NCBI RefSeq assembly: GCF_003605385.1
Contig: NZ_QYTV02000010.1
Location: 22,779-86,778, forward strand
Direction: 5' to 3'
DNA length: 64,000 bases
From: Siminovitchia acidinfaciens
GTDB lineage: Bacteria; Bacillota; Bacilli; Bacillales; Bacillaceae_C
A program made the translations under genes and the position numbers. Every line of letters starts with the position of its first letter. The first letter of the stretch is position 1. Positions 54,322 through 63,550 of this stretch are shown here, piece by piece. The notes beneath the pieces are model-generated. The model worked only from the letters and a program-made list of their open reading frames with translations, was not told the DNA's origin and made no database searches.

Positions 54322-54638
54322 AGTTTCTTCCACTTTTTTACACTCCTTAATTTTTATCATTAATTTAGTATCTCTTTCTTTTACAAAAGTATCCTAAGAG
54401 GCGGCAGAACTGTTAAACAGAAAAAATAGCCAAGCTCTAATCACTTTCATTAGAACTCGGCTTTTCGTATTGGCTATTTGGTATAAGGGAGGTTTGTAAT
54501 CTCTGTCCTTTGGATGATATTCAATTTTCAGGATTCAAAATCCGCAAATTATGGCTTTGATTGAGACAAGAAAGCGGGATTTTTTTAATCCAAAAAAGCA
54601 CCCCCTATAACTCTAGGAAGTGCCCGATATTTAACAAT
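54322..54638. other. Gap upstream of the Cys-rich ORF
   Basis: No gene seen. A hairpin at about 54427-54467 (AGCCAAGCTCTAAT / ATTAGAACTCGGCT, imperfect), with a TTTTTT tract on the minus-strand side, is a probable terminator for the VOC gene. Confidence 0.5.
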
Positions 54639-55019
54639 TTACTTTTTCTCCATGACTGCGAAGTAATTTCCTTCATTATCCGCGAAATTAAAAACTTTGC
54701 CGGAAGGCATATTCACCATTTCACCGACTGTGACTTCTTTTTCCAAAAAGTCCTTATATAATTGATCAAGGTTTTCTGTAAAAAACATTAACGAAGGTGT
54801 ACCGAGATTCAACTCAGGTTCCATTTTGGCGATTAACTCTTTATTGTGCAGAATGATACTTGTTGCCGCATCCTTTGTCGGAGCTATTTCAATCCATCTC
54901 ATCCCTTGGCCATTATCTTCTTCGGAAACCACTACGAACCCTGCTTTTTCCGTCCAAAACCGTAATGTCTCATCCTGATTGTTTACATACAACATAATTT
55001 GGCCGACTTGGTTAATCAC
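54639..55019 (-). CDS. VOC-superfamily (glyoxalase-like) protein
   Basis: 126 residues. One vicinal-oxygen-chelate domain: start QVGQIMLYVNNQDETLRFWTEKAGFVVVSE, middle RWIEIAPTKDAATSIILH, end GKVFNFADNEGNYFAVME. The usual His/Glu metal ligands are only partly visible, so it may be a binding or resistance protein rather than an enzyme. Similar to Bacillus YurT-like proteins. Stands alone. Confidence 0.88.
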   Translation of the reverse strand: MINQVGQIMLYVNNQDETLRFWTEKAGFVVVSEEDNGQGMRWIEIAPTKDAATSIILHNKELIAKMEPELNLGTPSLMFFTENLDQLYKDFLEKEVTVGEMVNMPSGKVFNFADNEGNYFAVMEKK

Positions 55020-55077
55020 TTTTTCCCTTCCTTTCCTTTGACTGCTTTTGTTTATCTTACTTCATTTAACAGTTATT

Positions 55078-57162
55078 TTAATCGAACCTTTGACCTATCT
55101 TAAATATTATATAAAATGTCGTCCCTTCCGCTCCGGTCTCTATTTCAATTTCTGCATTATGGCGGGCAGCAATCGCATAGCAGACACCCAATCCTAAGCC
55201 TGTCCCGTTATCCTTGGTCGTAAAAAATGGGGTGCCTAACTTTTCCATAATTTCTGGACGGATTCCTTTCCCCCTATCTTGAACTGCAAGGACCACATCA
55301 TCAGCTTCCGTATATGTCCTGATCGTCAGACTTTCCCCTTCATCCATAGCTTCCAGGCCATTACGGTACATATTGATTAGTAATTGACGGACTTCATTAT
55401 GATTTAAAAGTAATTTCGGCACATCTTCCGTAACGACTTCAATCGATTTATTTTGAGTAACCGCATCAATCTCCATCAAAGGTGCCATATCAAAAATAAT
55501 TGTATTTAAATCCAGCATTTGCAAGTCAGAGGTCTTCGTATTACCCATGGATAGAAACTCCGTAATAATGGAGTTCACACGATCAAGCTCTTCAATCATG
55601 ACTTCAAAGTAATGCCTGTGCTTTTCGTAACCATTTTCCATTAGTAACAGCTGCAGGAAGCCCCTGACAGTTGTCATTGGGTTTCTGACTTCGTGACTGA
55701 TACCGGCTGCCATCTGTCCTATTAAATCCAAACTCGATAGCCTCTTTAATTCCTTTTCATATTTCTTTTTTTCCGTGATGTCTTTAAGGAGGCAGCAAAT
55801 TCCCTCAACATAAGGGTAGGCAACAACTTCATGCCAAGTGTCTCCATAGACCGAAGGGACTGCAAATTGTAAAGGAGTACGCTCGGACATCACTTTGTGC
55901 AATTCGTTATAAAAGACGGTATCAATTAAATCAGGGTAGACCTCCCATATGTTTTTACCTAACACTTCCTCTACCGTTTTATTCTCCGGAAGAAGTTGAT
56001 GTTTATTGACGTAGGTGAACCTCCACTCTTCATCCAAGGCAAAGAAACCACCTGTTATTCCTTCAATGACACTGGTCAATCTTTCATTGGCATCGGCCAA
56101 TTCCTCAGTCCGTTCTTCCACCATGCTCTTAAGCTGCCCTACATACTGCAGATTTAAAAACACAGGGGCTGTGGCGTCTACGATAGATTGCGCAATTTGC
56201 AGGTGGCAATCATAATACTTCTGTTCTCTTTTTTCTTTATTTCCTACAGCAATAGCGCCAATAACTTTCCCCATTGAAACAAATGGAATCAGCAACAGAC
56301 TATTTATATCTAAATATCGGCAAATGTCGTGGTTTAACCTATTTTCTTTGTAAATATCCGGAATGTAAAGCAGATTTTTAGTTTGAATGACTTCTTTAAT
56401 GATCTCATTACAACCCTGATCCTTTTGAAGCTTTTCTAAAAGAGCAGGTTCAGTTGCAGTTACAGTCTTTATTCTGAATGATTTTTTATCTGGAGAATCT
56501 ACCAAGCAGGCAACATATTCGTTATTCTCCCCTAATACTTTCCCCAGGTAAGAAAAACATGTTTGCAAACTATCCTCTATTGTTACGCAATGAGATAATT
56601 CACGTGATACACCAAGCAGCAATTGATTTTCTATAATCAAAGATTCCTTCTCATTAAGGATATTGGCGTTTTGAATGGCCACAGCAGCCATATTTACATA
56701 GGCTTCAACATTTTGAATTTCTAAATCTGATAAACTCATTGGGGTGCCGTAGTCAAATAAAAAAATGAGGCCGAACAATTCCTCTTTATGAGCTATTGGC
56801 AGAGCTAATAAAGATTGAATATTAAATGCCTTTATCGGTTCTGGGTCTGGCCTGTCATCTTTAGATGTGTCAGGAATATAGATGGTTTTTTTCGTTTCAA
56901 TCAATTCTTTAGCCAGTCTGTCTTTCTTAGGGTCAATGACGAGCATATCCAGTGTAACACCATTGATCTTTTCAGGTTTTCCTGCAAACCCCCTAAACGT
57001 CCCATCTTCTTGTGGTAAATATATACCCACAGCACTACATTTAACAATTTCTTCGGAAATTGCCTTTGTGACATGCATAAGGACCTCATGAAGATCCAGC
57101 TTCGTATTAATAATTTTTGTTATATGTGCAAGCCGAGAGTATCTCGTCTGTTCCCTTACCAT
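55078..57162 (-). CDS. Cytosolic GAF-GAF-PAS sensor histidine kinase
   Basis: 694 residues, no membrane helix. GAF 1 (about 20-165; ALPIAHKEELFGLIFLFD), GAF 2 (about 185-340; LLLIPFVSMGKVIGAIAVG), a PAS-like segment (about 360-470; SVIEGITGGFFALDEEWRFTYVN), HisKA with His490 (AGISHEVRNPMTTVRGFLQLL) and a HATPase domain ending TTKDNGTGLGLGVCYAIAARH. The kinase end resembles sporulation phosphorelay kinases (KinA-E type), but no response regulator is adjacent and the substrate is unknown. TGGAG ribosome site upstream of the ATG. Confidence 0.9.
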   Translation of the reverse strand: MVREQTRYSRLAHITKIINTKLDLHEVLMHVTKAISEEIVKCSAVGIYLPQEDGTFRGFAGKPEKINGVTLDMLVIDPKKDRLAKELIETKKTIYIPDTSKDDRPDPEPIKAFNIQSLLALPIAHKEELFGLIFLFDYGTPMSLSDLEIQNVEAYVNMAAVAIQNANILNEKESLIIENQLLLGVSRELSHCVTIEDSLQTCFSYLGKVLGENNEYVACLVDSPDKKSFRIKTVTATEPALLEKLQKDQGCNEIIKEVIQTKNLLYIPDIYKENRLNHDICRYLDINSLLLIPFVSMGKVIGAIAVGNKEKREQKYYDCHLQIAQSIVDATAPVFLNLQYVGQLKSMVEERTEELADANERLTSVIEGITGGFFALDEEWRFTYVNKHQLLPENKTVEEVLGKNIWEVYPDLIDTVFYNELHKVMSERTPLQFAVPSVYGDTWHEVVAYPYVEGICCLLKDITEKKKYEKELKRLSSLDLIGQMAAGISHEVRNPMTTVRGFLQLLLMENGYEKHRHYFEVMIEELDRVNSIITEFLSMGNTKTSDLQMLDLNTIIFDMAPLMEIDAVTQNKSIEVVTEDVPKLLLNHNEVRQLLINMYRNGLEAMDEGESLTIRTYTEADDVVLAVQDRGKGIRPEIMEKLGTPFFTTKDNGTGLGLGVCYAIAARHNAEIEIETGAEGTTFYIIFKIGQRFD

Positions 57163-57340
57163 TTTTCAGTCTCCAATCATTGGATTTGCCATGATTACAA
57201 AAGTCGCATATTGTTACCTATATTTTACATGTATTCCATGATAATGATAAGGACCTTTTCAATTATTCACTGATACTTCGGTAAAATCTTTTACCTATAC
57301 ATCTTTGATGCTCTCACATATATTAAAATCAGGTGATTTT

Positions 57341-58096
57341 ATGAAAATGTATTTAAATAACGATAAGTTTTTGGCAGGAATGACGATGAAAGATGAATTT
57401 AAAGCAGAAAAGAATAACATGGCTCTCCATGTGTGCGAAAACCCTAACCAAGTACTGGCAAACCGCAGAAGGTTGGCCAACACGCTAAATTGCGGGCTGA
57501 AGACTTTTGTATGTGCCAACCAAACCCACAGTTCAAATTTCCATAAAGTGACGCTTGCCGACAAAGGACGAGGCGCTGAAGGAATGGACACCGCCATCAA
57601 TAATACAGATGCCCTGTATACGTATGAGCCAAACCTGTTACTATGCAGCTTTACTGCTGATTGCGTACCAGTTATTTTTTACAATGAAATGAATGGTCTG
57701 GTTGGCGTCATCCATTCGGGGTGGCAGGGCACCGTCAAAGAGATCACTTTGAAATTATTTCGGCATTTAGTTGAGATGGAGCAGTGTGAGCCGCAGGGCT
57801 TTCATATTCAAATTGGGGCAGCATTGAGCCAGAAGAAATTTGAAGTGGATGAAGATGTGTACGTGAAGTTCAAGGATTTAGGCTATGCAGAAGATTTCAT
57901 GTACTTTAATGACCAGACGCGAAAATACCATATTGATAATCAATTAACGGTGAAGAAGCAATGCGAGCTGGCGGGCATTCCGGCGGAGCAGATTGCCATT
58001 GGCCGAACCTGTACATTTACAAGTGCGGAAGGCTTCTCTTACCGCCAAGATAAAAAATGCGGAAGGCATATGAGTTTTGTGATGAGAAAAAAGTAA
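57341..58096 (+). CDS. YlmD-family laccase-domain purine-nucleoside phosphorylase/polyphenol oxidase
   Basis: About 251 residues from the ATG at 57341 (AGGTGA nearby); an ATG at 57308 would add 11 residues. Metal-binding motifs of the family are present: QTHSSNFHKV, FTADCVPVIF, IHSGWQGTVKEI. Such enzymes use one metal with His-Cys-His and act on nucleosides; older records call them polyphenol oxidases. The second paralogue of this family is the ylmD gene beside ftsZ in Bacillus, so this may be an extra copy. Confidence 0.85.
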   Translation: MKMYLNNDKFLAGMTMKDEFKAEKNNMALHVCENPNQVLANRRRLANTLNCGLKTFVCANQTHSSNFHKVTLADKGRGAEGMDTAINNTDALYTYEPNLLLCSFTADCVPVIFYNEMNGLVGVIHSGWQGTVKEITLKLFRHLVEMEQCEPQGFHIQIGAALSQKKFEVDEDVYVKFKDLGYAEDFMYFNDQTRKYHIDNQLTVKKQCELAGIPAEQIAIGRTCTFTSAEGFSYRQDKKCGRHMSFVMRKK

Positions 58097-58157
58097 GGGG
58101 GTCTAACCCCCTTATCTTGCCGTAACGCGTTAACGCGTCGGGGGTCTGACCCCTTAA
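58094..58157. repeat. Nested palindromes between convergent genes
   Basis: Three adjacent inverted repeats: TAAGGGGGT / ACCCCCTTA (58094-58114), the 14-bp perfect palindrome ACGCGTTAACGCGT (58125-58138), and GGGGTC / GACCCC around TG (58141-58153). The outer arms TAAGGGG...GACCCCTTA can also pair. Probable bidirectional terminator of the YlmD-like and SelO genes, but far more elaborate than usual. Confidence 0.7.
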
Positions 58158-59611
58158 GTCCCACAGAACGTTTGGTAAGGGATGTTCTGTGCTGACACCT
58201 TCGTGTATTCCACTTTTTCCGAAGAATAATCGTAGGGATTCAACAGCACCTTCAAGAGTTGGTCCATTACACTTAAATCCCCTTCTTCCACTGCAGCTTC
58301 CAGCGCCTCTTCCACCCGGTGATTCCTCGGAATCACAGTAGGATTGCTTTTTTTCATTAATTCGTTTGAATCAGCTTTTGATTCTTCCTGATTTTCCAAT
58401 CTGGTCTCCCAGCGCTTTTTCCATTCCGCAAATTCCTGCGCTTTAAAGAGGTCAGGCGCATCAATTTTCTCATAGGTCAAAGCATAAAAGGTATTCGTGA
58501 AATCCGCACGATGCTTTTTCATTAAGTCGAGCAAATCGTTGACGAGATCTTCATCTTTTTCCTCTTCATTAAACAGCCCCAGCTTTGCTCTCATTCCCGC
58601 CAGCCAATGGGAGTAAAAAATTTCATTGAAGCCCGATACCTTCTCCTGCGCCAGTTTTACAGCTTCTTCTTTGTCATCATGCAAGAGCGGCAACAGTGTT
58701 TCTGCAAAGCGCGCCAGATTCCACCCGCCGATCAGCGGCTGGTTCTCGTAAGCATAGCGACCTTGATGGTCAATTGAGCTAAATACTGTTTCCGGATCAT
58801 ACGTATCCATGAAAGCGCAAGGGCCATAATCGATCGTTTCGCCGCTGATCGTCATGTTATCAGTATTCATCACTCCATGGATAAAACCGACAAGCTGCCA
58901 TTTGGCAATAAGCTTGGCCTGACGGTTGATCACTTCCTGGAGCAAAGAGAGATACTTATTTTCTTCCCCTACGATCTCCGGATAATGGCGGTTGATCGCA
59001 TAATCAGCCAATATTTGGAGATTCTCAACACCGCCCCATCTGACAACATATTCAAAAGTGCCAACACGTAGATGGCTGGCAGCCACGCGTGTTAAAATGG
59101 CGCCTTCAAGCTTCGTTTCTCGGATTACCGGCTCTCCTGTCGTCACAACCGCCAGGCTGCGGGTAGTAGGGATTCCCAAAGCATGCATGGACTCACTTAT
59201 AATATATTCGCGCAGCATCGGTCCAAGCGCCGCACGGCCGTCGCCACCGCGGGAATATGGCGTCCTGCCCGAACCCTTCAGCTGAATATCAAATCTCTTT
59301 CCTTCTGAAGTCACCTGCTCTCCCAATAGTACAGCGCGGCCATCGCCCAACATCGTAAAATGGCCAAATTGGTGCCCGGCATAGGCTTGTGCCAACGGCT
59401 CCGCCCCTTCCGGTATCTCGTTACCAGCAAACACCGATGTACCTTCATTACCCCTTAATGCCTCGGCGTTCAAACCGAGAGACGCTGCCAACTCCACGTT
59501 AAAAACCACCAATTCCGGGGACCTTACAGGAGTCGGTTTTACGCTTGAAAAAAACATCTTCGGCAAGCGGGCATAACTATTGTCAAAGTTCCATCCTGTT
59601 TCTTTTTGCAT
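58154..59611 (-). CDS. selO: SelO (YdiU)-family protein AMPylator
   Basis: 485 residues, usual SelO length for Gram-positives. Pseudokinase-like motifs: [20 protein letters not shown] (nucleotide pocket), [35 protein letters not shown], and [20 protein letters not shown] (metal and ATP Asp). SelO transfers AMP to Ser/Thr/Tyr of redox-related proteins. Eukaryotic-type selenocysteine is absent. Stands alone, convergent with the YlmD-like gene. Confidence 0.93.
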   Translation of the reverse strand: MQKETGWNFDNSYARLPKMFFSSVKPTPVRSPELVVFNVELAASLGLNAEALRGNEGTSVFAGNEIPEGAEPLAQAYAGHQFGHFTMLGDGRAVLLGEQVTSEGKRFDIQLKGSGRTPYSRGGDGRAALGPMLREYIISESMHALGIPTTRSLAVVTTGEPVIRETKLEGAILTRVAASHLRVGTFEYVVRWGGVENLQILADYAINRHYPEIVGEENKYLSLLQEVINRQAKLIAKWQLVGFIHGVMNTDNMTISGETIDYGPCAFMDTYDPETVFSSIDHQGRYAYENQPLIGGWNLARFAETLLPLLHDDKEEAVKLAQEKVSGFNEIFYSHWLAGMRAKLGLFNEEEKDEDLVNDLLDLMKKHRADFTNTFYALTYEKIDAPDLFKAQEFAEWKKRWETRLENQEESKADSNELMKKSNPTVIPRNHRVEEALEAAVEEGDLSVMDQLLKVLLNPYDYSSEKVEYTKVSAQNIPYQTFCGT

Positions 59612-59739
59612 GGACTGCTCCTTTCTGTTTTATTAATTACATAAAAAATCTACCTTGTATCGTCTGTCTCTTTCCTTGTATTATACCCTCTCTCACATAT
59701 GATGCATCCTTTTGGCATGTCCTAGCATTTCTTCCTGTA

Positions 59740-59777
59740 AAAAGTGCCTGCCACACATCTTAGGTGCGGCAGGCATC
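59740..59777 (-). terminator. Terminator downstream of the LnrLMN-like operon
   Basis: Stem TGCCTGCC / GGCAGGCA with flanking partial pairing; followed on the minus strand by CACTTTTTAC. Confidence 0.75.
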
Positions 59778-59899
59778 TATTAACCAATGATTAGCGTTTC
59801 TATTTGTTCAATAGGTTCCCCAGCTATTTTTCGTTTGGAGAAGTCCCCTAATTTTAACCAAGGACCCACTAACATGACGCCAGAATCGATCCCTTTAAT

Positions 59900-61057
59900 C
59901 TATTCAAAACGGATCCTCGCCATTCCAACAGTTAAAAAGACAACAGTGAAAGCAAGCAGAACAGCGCTAGGCAAGAGGACATCCATAACCGAACCGCCTC
60001 TTCCGGATAATTCTGCAAAGCCCTCCAGTCCCCAGTATTGCGGTACAAACATGGCCAGTTTCTGCATGAATTCAGGCATGACCTCAACAGGCCAATAGAC
60101 GCCTGCAAGCATACAAGTGGAAACAATGATCAAGTTGCCGAATACGGTTTGCTGTTCGGTAGTTTTTACAAGACCGGCGATAAAAAGGCCTAAGCCTATG
60201 ATGCACAGAAGCAGGCTTGAAACAAGGATGAAGTTTCCGAATACATTTCCCCAATGAACATTAAAAACAAATTTAGATATAAGCATCAAAACGCCAAATT
60301 GAATCCATCCAATCAGAAAAAAGGCTCCCAAATACCCAAGTAAGATTTCTTTTCTTGATACAGGTGCAGACATCATCCGGTACCACACTCCTGTCTGCCT
60401 GGCTTCAAGGAACACTCCTGTGCTGATCAGCATCGCAATCATGACGAACATAATCGTAAATCCTGCAGAAAAGGCCGTCATATTGTTTATAGAATCGAGC
60501 TCTTTGCTCTTTGTTACCACGACGCTTGTTATTCCTCCAGAGGCTGTTGCAAGCTCTCCCGTAATCTCTTTCTGAACCCCTTTCCAGTCGTCGCCAGTTA
60601 GATCCTGATAGGCACTGGAAGCAGCCGCCCCTATTTTCAGTTTCACTATGTTGTCGTTTATGACTTGCTCTATCATCGTCGCTCCATTAAATGATGGTGA
60701 ATGGACAAATACTATTTTTGGAACCTCTTTCTTAAGTATCTGTTCCTCAAAGCCTTCATCAATTCTGATATATCCTGTTATCTTTTGGTCTTTGAACTCT
60801 GATTTCGCCTTTTTAGCGTTCTCAACACTCATGTTCATGATATTTTTATTTTCCAACTCATTGATCAACGATTGGGATAAAGTAGATTGATCGTGATCTA
60901 TCACAGCAATACTCGGCTTATCGTCCGTTCCGCTGGAAAAAAGCCCGCCAAAGATGAACGTAAACAAAAGAGGCATTCCGAACATCAGGAGGTATGACTG
61001 TGGCCTTTTAAAAATCCTTTTTATCTCAAAAACTGCAATGGCTCTTGCTTTCCCCAA
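59900..61057 (-). CDS. lnrN: ABC-2 type exporter permease (LnrN-like)
   Basis: 385 residues, the length of B. subtilis LnrN/YfiN. One N-terminal helix (about 23-42), a long extracytoplasmic segment (about 45-195), then five C-terminal helices: the ABC-2/CcmB-type topology for lipid or antibiotic exporters. Last of three operon genes after a 12-bp gap. With LnrM and LnrL it should form the linearmycin-type resistance exporter; the substrate is inferred only from homology and gene order. Confidence 0.8.
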   Translation of the reverse strand: MGKARAIAVFEIKRIFKRPQSYLLMFGMPLLFTFIFGGLFSSGTDDKPSIAVIDHDQSTLSQSLINELENKNIMNMSVENAKKAKSEFKDQKITGYIRIDEGFEEQILKKEVPKIVFVHSPSFNGATMIEQVINDNIVKLKIGAAASSAYQDLTGDDWKGVQKEITGELATASGGITSVVVTKSKELDSINNMTAFSAGFTIMFVMIAMLISTGVFLEARQTGVWYRMMSAPVSRKEILLGYLGAFFLIGWIQFGVLMLISKFVFNVHWGNVFGNFILVSSLLLCIIGLGLFIAGLVKTTEQQTVFGNLIIVSTCMLAGVYWPVEVMPEFMQKLAMFVPQYWGLEGFAELSGRGGSVMDVLLPSAVLLAFTVVFLTVGMARIRFE

Positions 61058-61069
61058 TACTCTCCACTC

Positions 61070-62284
61070 CTATCTGGGCTTTAATCTCAGCGATCCGATC
61101 ACCAGTGCAAGCAGCCCGCTGAAAACGAGCACAACAACTGGTAAAATAAGGGCGCCCCAAGCAGTGCCGTTCATAATCTCTAATAATGTTTCCAATGCCC
61201 ACTTATTCGGAGCAATATTCGAAAGCTGCTGCAGACTGTTCGGAAATGCCGCGACCGGAATCATCGATCCGCCCAACAACGCTAATATTTGAACACCAAT
61301 TCCGCCAACAGTGTCGGCTGTTTTTTCTTCGGTAATGACTCCTGCAATAATCATGGCGAAGCCAGCCACTGAAACGGAGTACGCCACCCCGATTACGAGA
61401 ACTTGAAAAATATTACTCCCCCAATTGACGCCAAACAAATAATGGGTTGCAGTGACAAACACTAGAAATTGGAGAAAGGAGAAATATAAAGTTCCTAGAA
61501 ATTTACCTATCACAATGGAAGAACGATGAATCGGGCTGCTCATCAATCGGGCCAAGGTCTCCGTTTTACGTTCTTGGACAATCGATTTGGCACCAAAGGT
61601 CACATTAAATAAAACAAACATGGCGCACATCGCAGCTGCATAATACTGCATTCCGGAAATCGGCTCCTTGCCATCTTCTTCTGTCGTTACCGCATTTATT
61701 TGGGATCCGGCAATTTCGGAAAGCTCGTTGGCAAGCCCTGATACAGCTTTTACAACATCACCCTCCCGGCTGGATACAGGTACAGACGTTAATAGTTCTT
61801 TCGAGACGACTTCAGAAGCAATCGTTACAGAGGTCACCCTGTCAATAAAAGATGACAAAATCGACTTCATAATCGTGGCTTGGATTTCTTTTTCAAGGTC
61901 CGTTACGAGGGTTGCTTCCTTCACTTCACCTGCCATTAATCCCTCGCCCCAGCCAGCGGGAAGGATAACACCGACATCTACTTGCTGCTGTTCGACAGCC
62001 TTTTTTAAGTCTGCTTCCGCTTTAAATTTCTCAAGTATGATACTTTCTTTTAATTCATCGCCTTGTAAAACTTTATTTATAAATTGATCAGTCAAATCAT
62101 CATCCGCGGATACAACGATTCCAACTGATGTATCCGGTATTGAGCCGCTTTCACTAAACAGGCCGCTGAGTGCCGAACCAAGGATGGCCGTTAAAACAAG
62201 TGGCATTAGCAACATCGTAATGAATCCTTTTCGATCCCGCAGACGAACTTTCATGTCTTTGTTTGCTATCGTAAAAGCCTTCAT
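61070..62284 (-). CDS. lnrM: ABC-2 type exporter permease (LnrM-like)
   Basis: 404 residues. Same topology as its neighbour: first helix (about 21-40; GFITMLLMPLVLTAILGSALSG), extracytoplasmic domain to about 225, then helices with VLFNVTFGAKSIVQERKTETLARLMSSPIHRSSIVIGK, a typical ABC-2 signature. The gene is 12 bp after the ATPase gene and 12 bp before lnrN-like. The pair forms a heterodimeric membrane channel. Confidence 0.82.
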   Translation of the reverse strand: MKAFTIANKDMKVRLRDRKGFITMLLMPLVLTAILGSALSGLFSESGSIPDTSVGIVVSADDDLTDQFINKVLQGDELKESIILEKFKAEADLKKAVEQQQVDVGVILPAGWGEGLMAGEVKEATLVTDLEKEIQATIMKSILSSFIDRVTSVTIASEVVSKELLTSVPVSSREGDVVKAVSGLANELSEIAGSQINAVTTEEDGKEPISGMQYYAAAMCAMFVLFNVTFGAKSIVQERKTETLARLMSSPIHRSSIVIGKFLGTLYFSFLQFLVFVTATHYLFGVNWGSNIFQVLVIGVAYSVSVAGFAMIIAGVITEEKTADTVGGIGVQILALLGGSMIPVAAFPNSLQQLSNIAPNKWALETLLEIMNGTAWGALILPVVVLVFSGLLALVIGSLRLKPR

Positions 62285-62296
62285 CCATAATTCCTC

Positions 62297-63232
62297 CTAA
62301 TCCCGTAATGACCGCCCGGTTAATTGTAAGAAAAGCGCCTCAAGATTCGGCTCTTTTATTTCAACTGATCCAATTTTCATTCCATGATTCACTGCGGCAG
62401 CCACAATGGAGCCCAGCATCTTATGTGGCCGGGTTGTAAAAATTTCAATTACATCCGATTCTTCCTTTTTGACCACGCTATTGACATTTTCCAATTTCTT
62501 TATCGCATGCATTGCCTCCGGAGAATCTTGTTCCACTGTTAACTGAACGACAGAACCACCAACCAGCCGGCCGCAAAGTTCGGATTGTGTACCCACCGCA
62601 ATGACTTCTCCGTGATCGATGATTCCAACCCGATTGCATAAATACTCTACTTCCTCCATGTAATGGCTCGTGTAAATGATGGTCATCCCTTTTTCATTCA
62701 ACTTCTTGACTGTCTCTAAAATATGGTTTCTTGATTGCGGATCAATCCCTACCGTCGGCTCATCCATGATCAATAACTCCGGCTCATGCATTAACGCTGC
62801 GCCGATGTTAATTCTTCGTTTCATTCCACCGGAGAACGTTTCAATCCTATCTTTCGCCCGGTCTTTCAAACCGACAAATTCCAGCACTTCCTCCGCGCGT
62901 TTCTTTGCTTCTGTATCTGTCAGTCCATACATGGCTCCCCAAAACAGCAGATTATCCCTTGCTGACATCGTCGGATAGAGTGCAATTTCTTGCGGAACTA
63001 CACCAATTTTTCTCTTAATCTGCATGGGCGACTTTTTAACAGACTGTTCCTCAACTAACACTTCTCCGGAATCAAATGGAATCAGTCCGCAAATCATTGA
63101 TATCGTCGTTGATTTTCCCGCTCCGTTCGGGCCGAGCAATCCAAATGATTCACCTTTTTTGATTGTAAAAGAAACACCTTTTACCACTTCTTTTTTTCCG
63201 TAGATTTTCTTAAGATCCGTTACCTGTAACAT
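62297..63232 (-). CDS. lnrL: ABC exporter ATPase (LnrL-like)
   Basis: 311 residues, the same as LnrL/YfiL. Walker A GPNGAGKS (34-41), Q-loop VPQEIALYPTMSARDNLLF, signature FSGGMKRR, Walker B LLIMDEPTVGIDPQ, H-loop YTSHYMEE. The C-terminal extension (about 220-311) is typical of DrrA-type drug exporters. Upstream lies the LuxR-type response regulator, as in the lnrJK-lnrLMN arrangement. Confidence 0.88.
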   Translation of the reverse strand: MLQVTDLKKIYGKKEVVKGVSFTIKKGESFGLLGPNGAGKSTTISMICGLIPFDSGEVLVEEQSVKKSPMQIKRKIGVVPQEIALYPTMSARDNLLFWGAMYGLTDTEAKKRAEEVLEFVGLKDRAKDRIETFSGGMKRRINIGAALMHEPELLIMDEPTVGIDPQSRNHILETVKKLNEKGMTIIYTSHYMEEVEYLCNRVGIIDHGEVIAVGTQSELCGRLVGGSVVQLTVEQDSPEAMHAIKKLENVNSVVKKEESDVIEIFTTRPHKMLGSIVAAAVNHGMKIGSVEIKEPNLEALFLQLTGRSLRD

Positions 63233-63307
63233 GGCGCCACTCCCTTTTTAGAAGATCCGTTTATTTTTAAAACTAAAACTATATAATCTTTTTTTTAGAC
63301 TAAATGA

Positions 63308-63436
63308 CTGTCCAGCTTCAGCGCCTAGCCCCTCGAGGTCACAAGCCAATTCCCTGTGGTGGCTAAAGAACTGCCTCCTCGGGAATCGTCTTGTGCTTGT
63401 CGGGGCTGAGCAAGGCGCTTACGCTTTTCTTATTGA
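63308..63436 (-). repeat. Dispersed non-coding repeat, copy D (inverted)
   Basis: Read on the minus strand, the segment 63311-63360 matches copy A (about 9-58) almost base for base, including the GACCTCGAGGGGCTAGGCG block. The right half (63361-63436), ending GCAAGGCGCTTACGCTTTTC, is a module not seen in copies A-C. It lies between the lnrL-like gene and the regulator. Confidence 0.75.
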
Positions 63437-63489
63437 CCTCAGTATATCGCTGATTCTTTTACACGAAATCTCCCAGCAGATAGATTTTT

Positions 63490-63525
63490 CCATAAAAAAA
63501 TACAGCTAAATTAGCTGTATGTCAT
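63490..63525 (-). terminator. Terminator downstream of the response regulator gene
   Basis: Eight-base-pair stem TACAGCTA / TAGCTGTA (63502-63520 region). Followed on the minus strand by TTTTTTTATGG. It lies between the regulator and the LnrLMN-like operon, so the exporter needs its own promoter in 63233-63490. Confidence 0.75.
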
Positions 63526-63550
63526 GGGGCACTATGCCAAAAGTCATCTA

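Noticed and set aside
54059-54397. 112-codon plus-strand ORF upstream of the GerP-like operon
   Set aside because: Antisense to the Cys-rich 39-residue ORF and low complexity; no ribosome site.
59780-59875. 31-codon minus-strand ORF after the lnrN-like gene
   Set aside because: Reads plausibly as protein (MLVGPWLKLGDFSKRK...), but no ribosome site at normal spacing and no family recognised. Could be a remnant; not strong enough to list as a gene.
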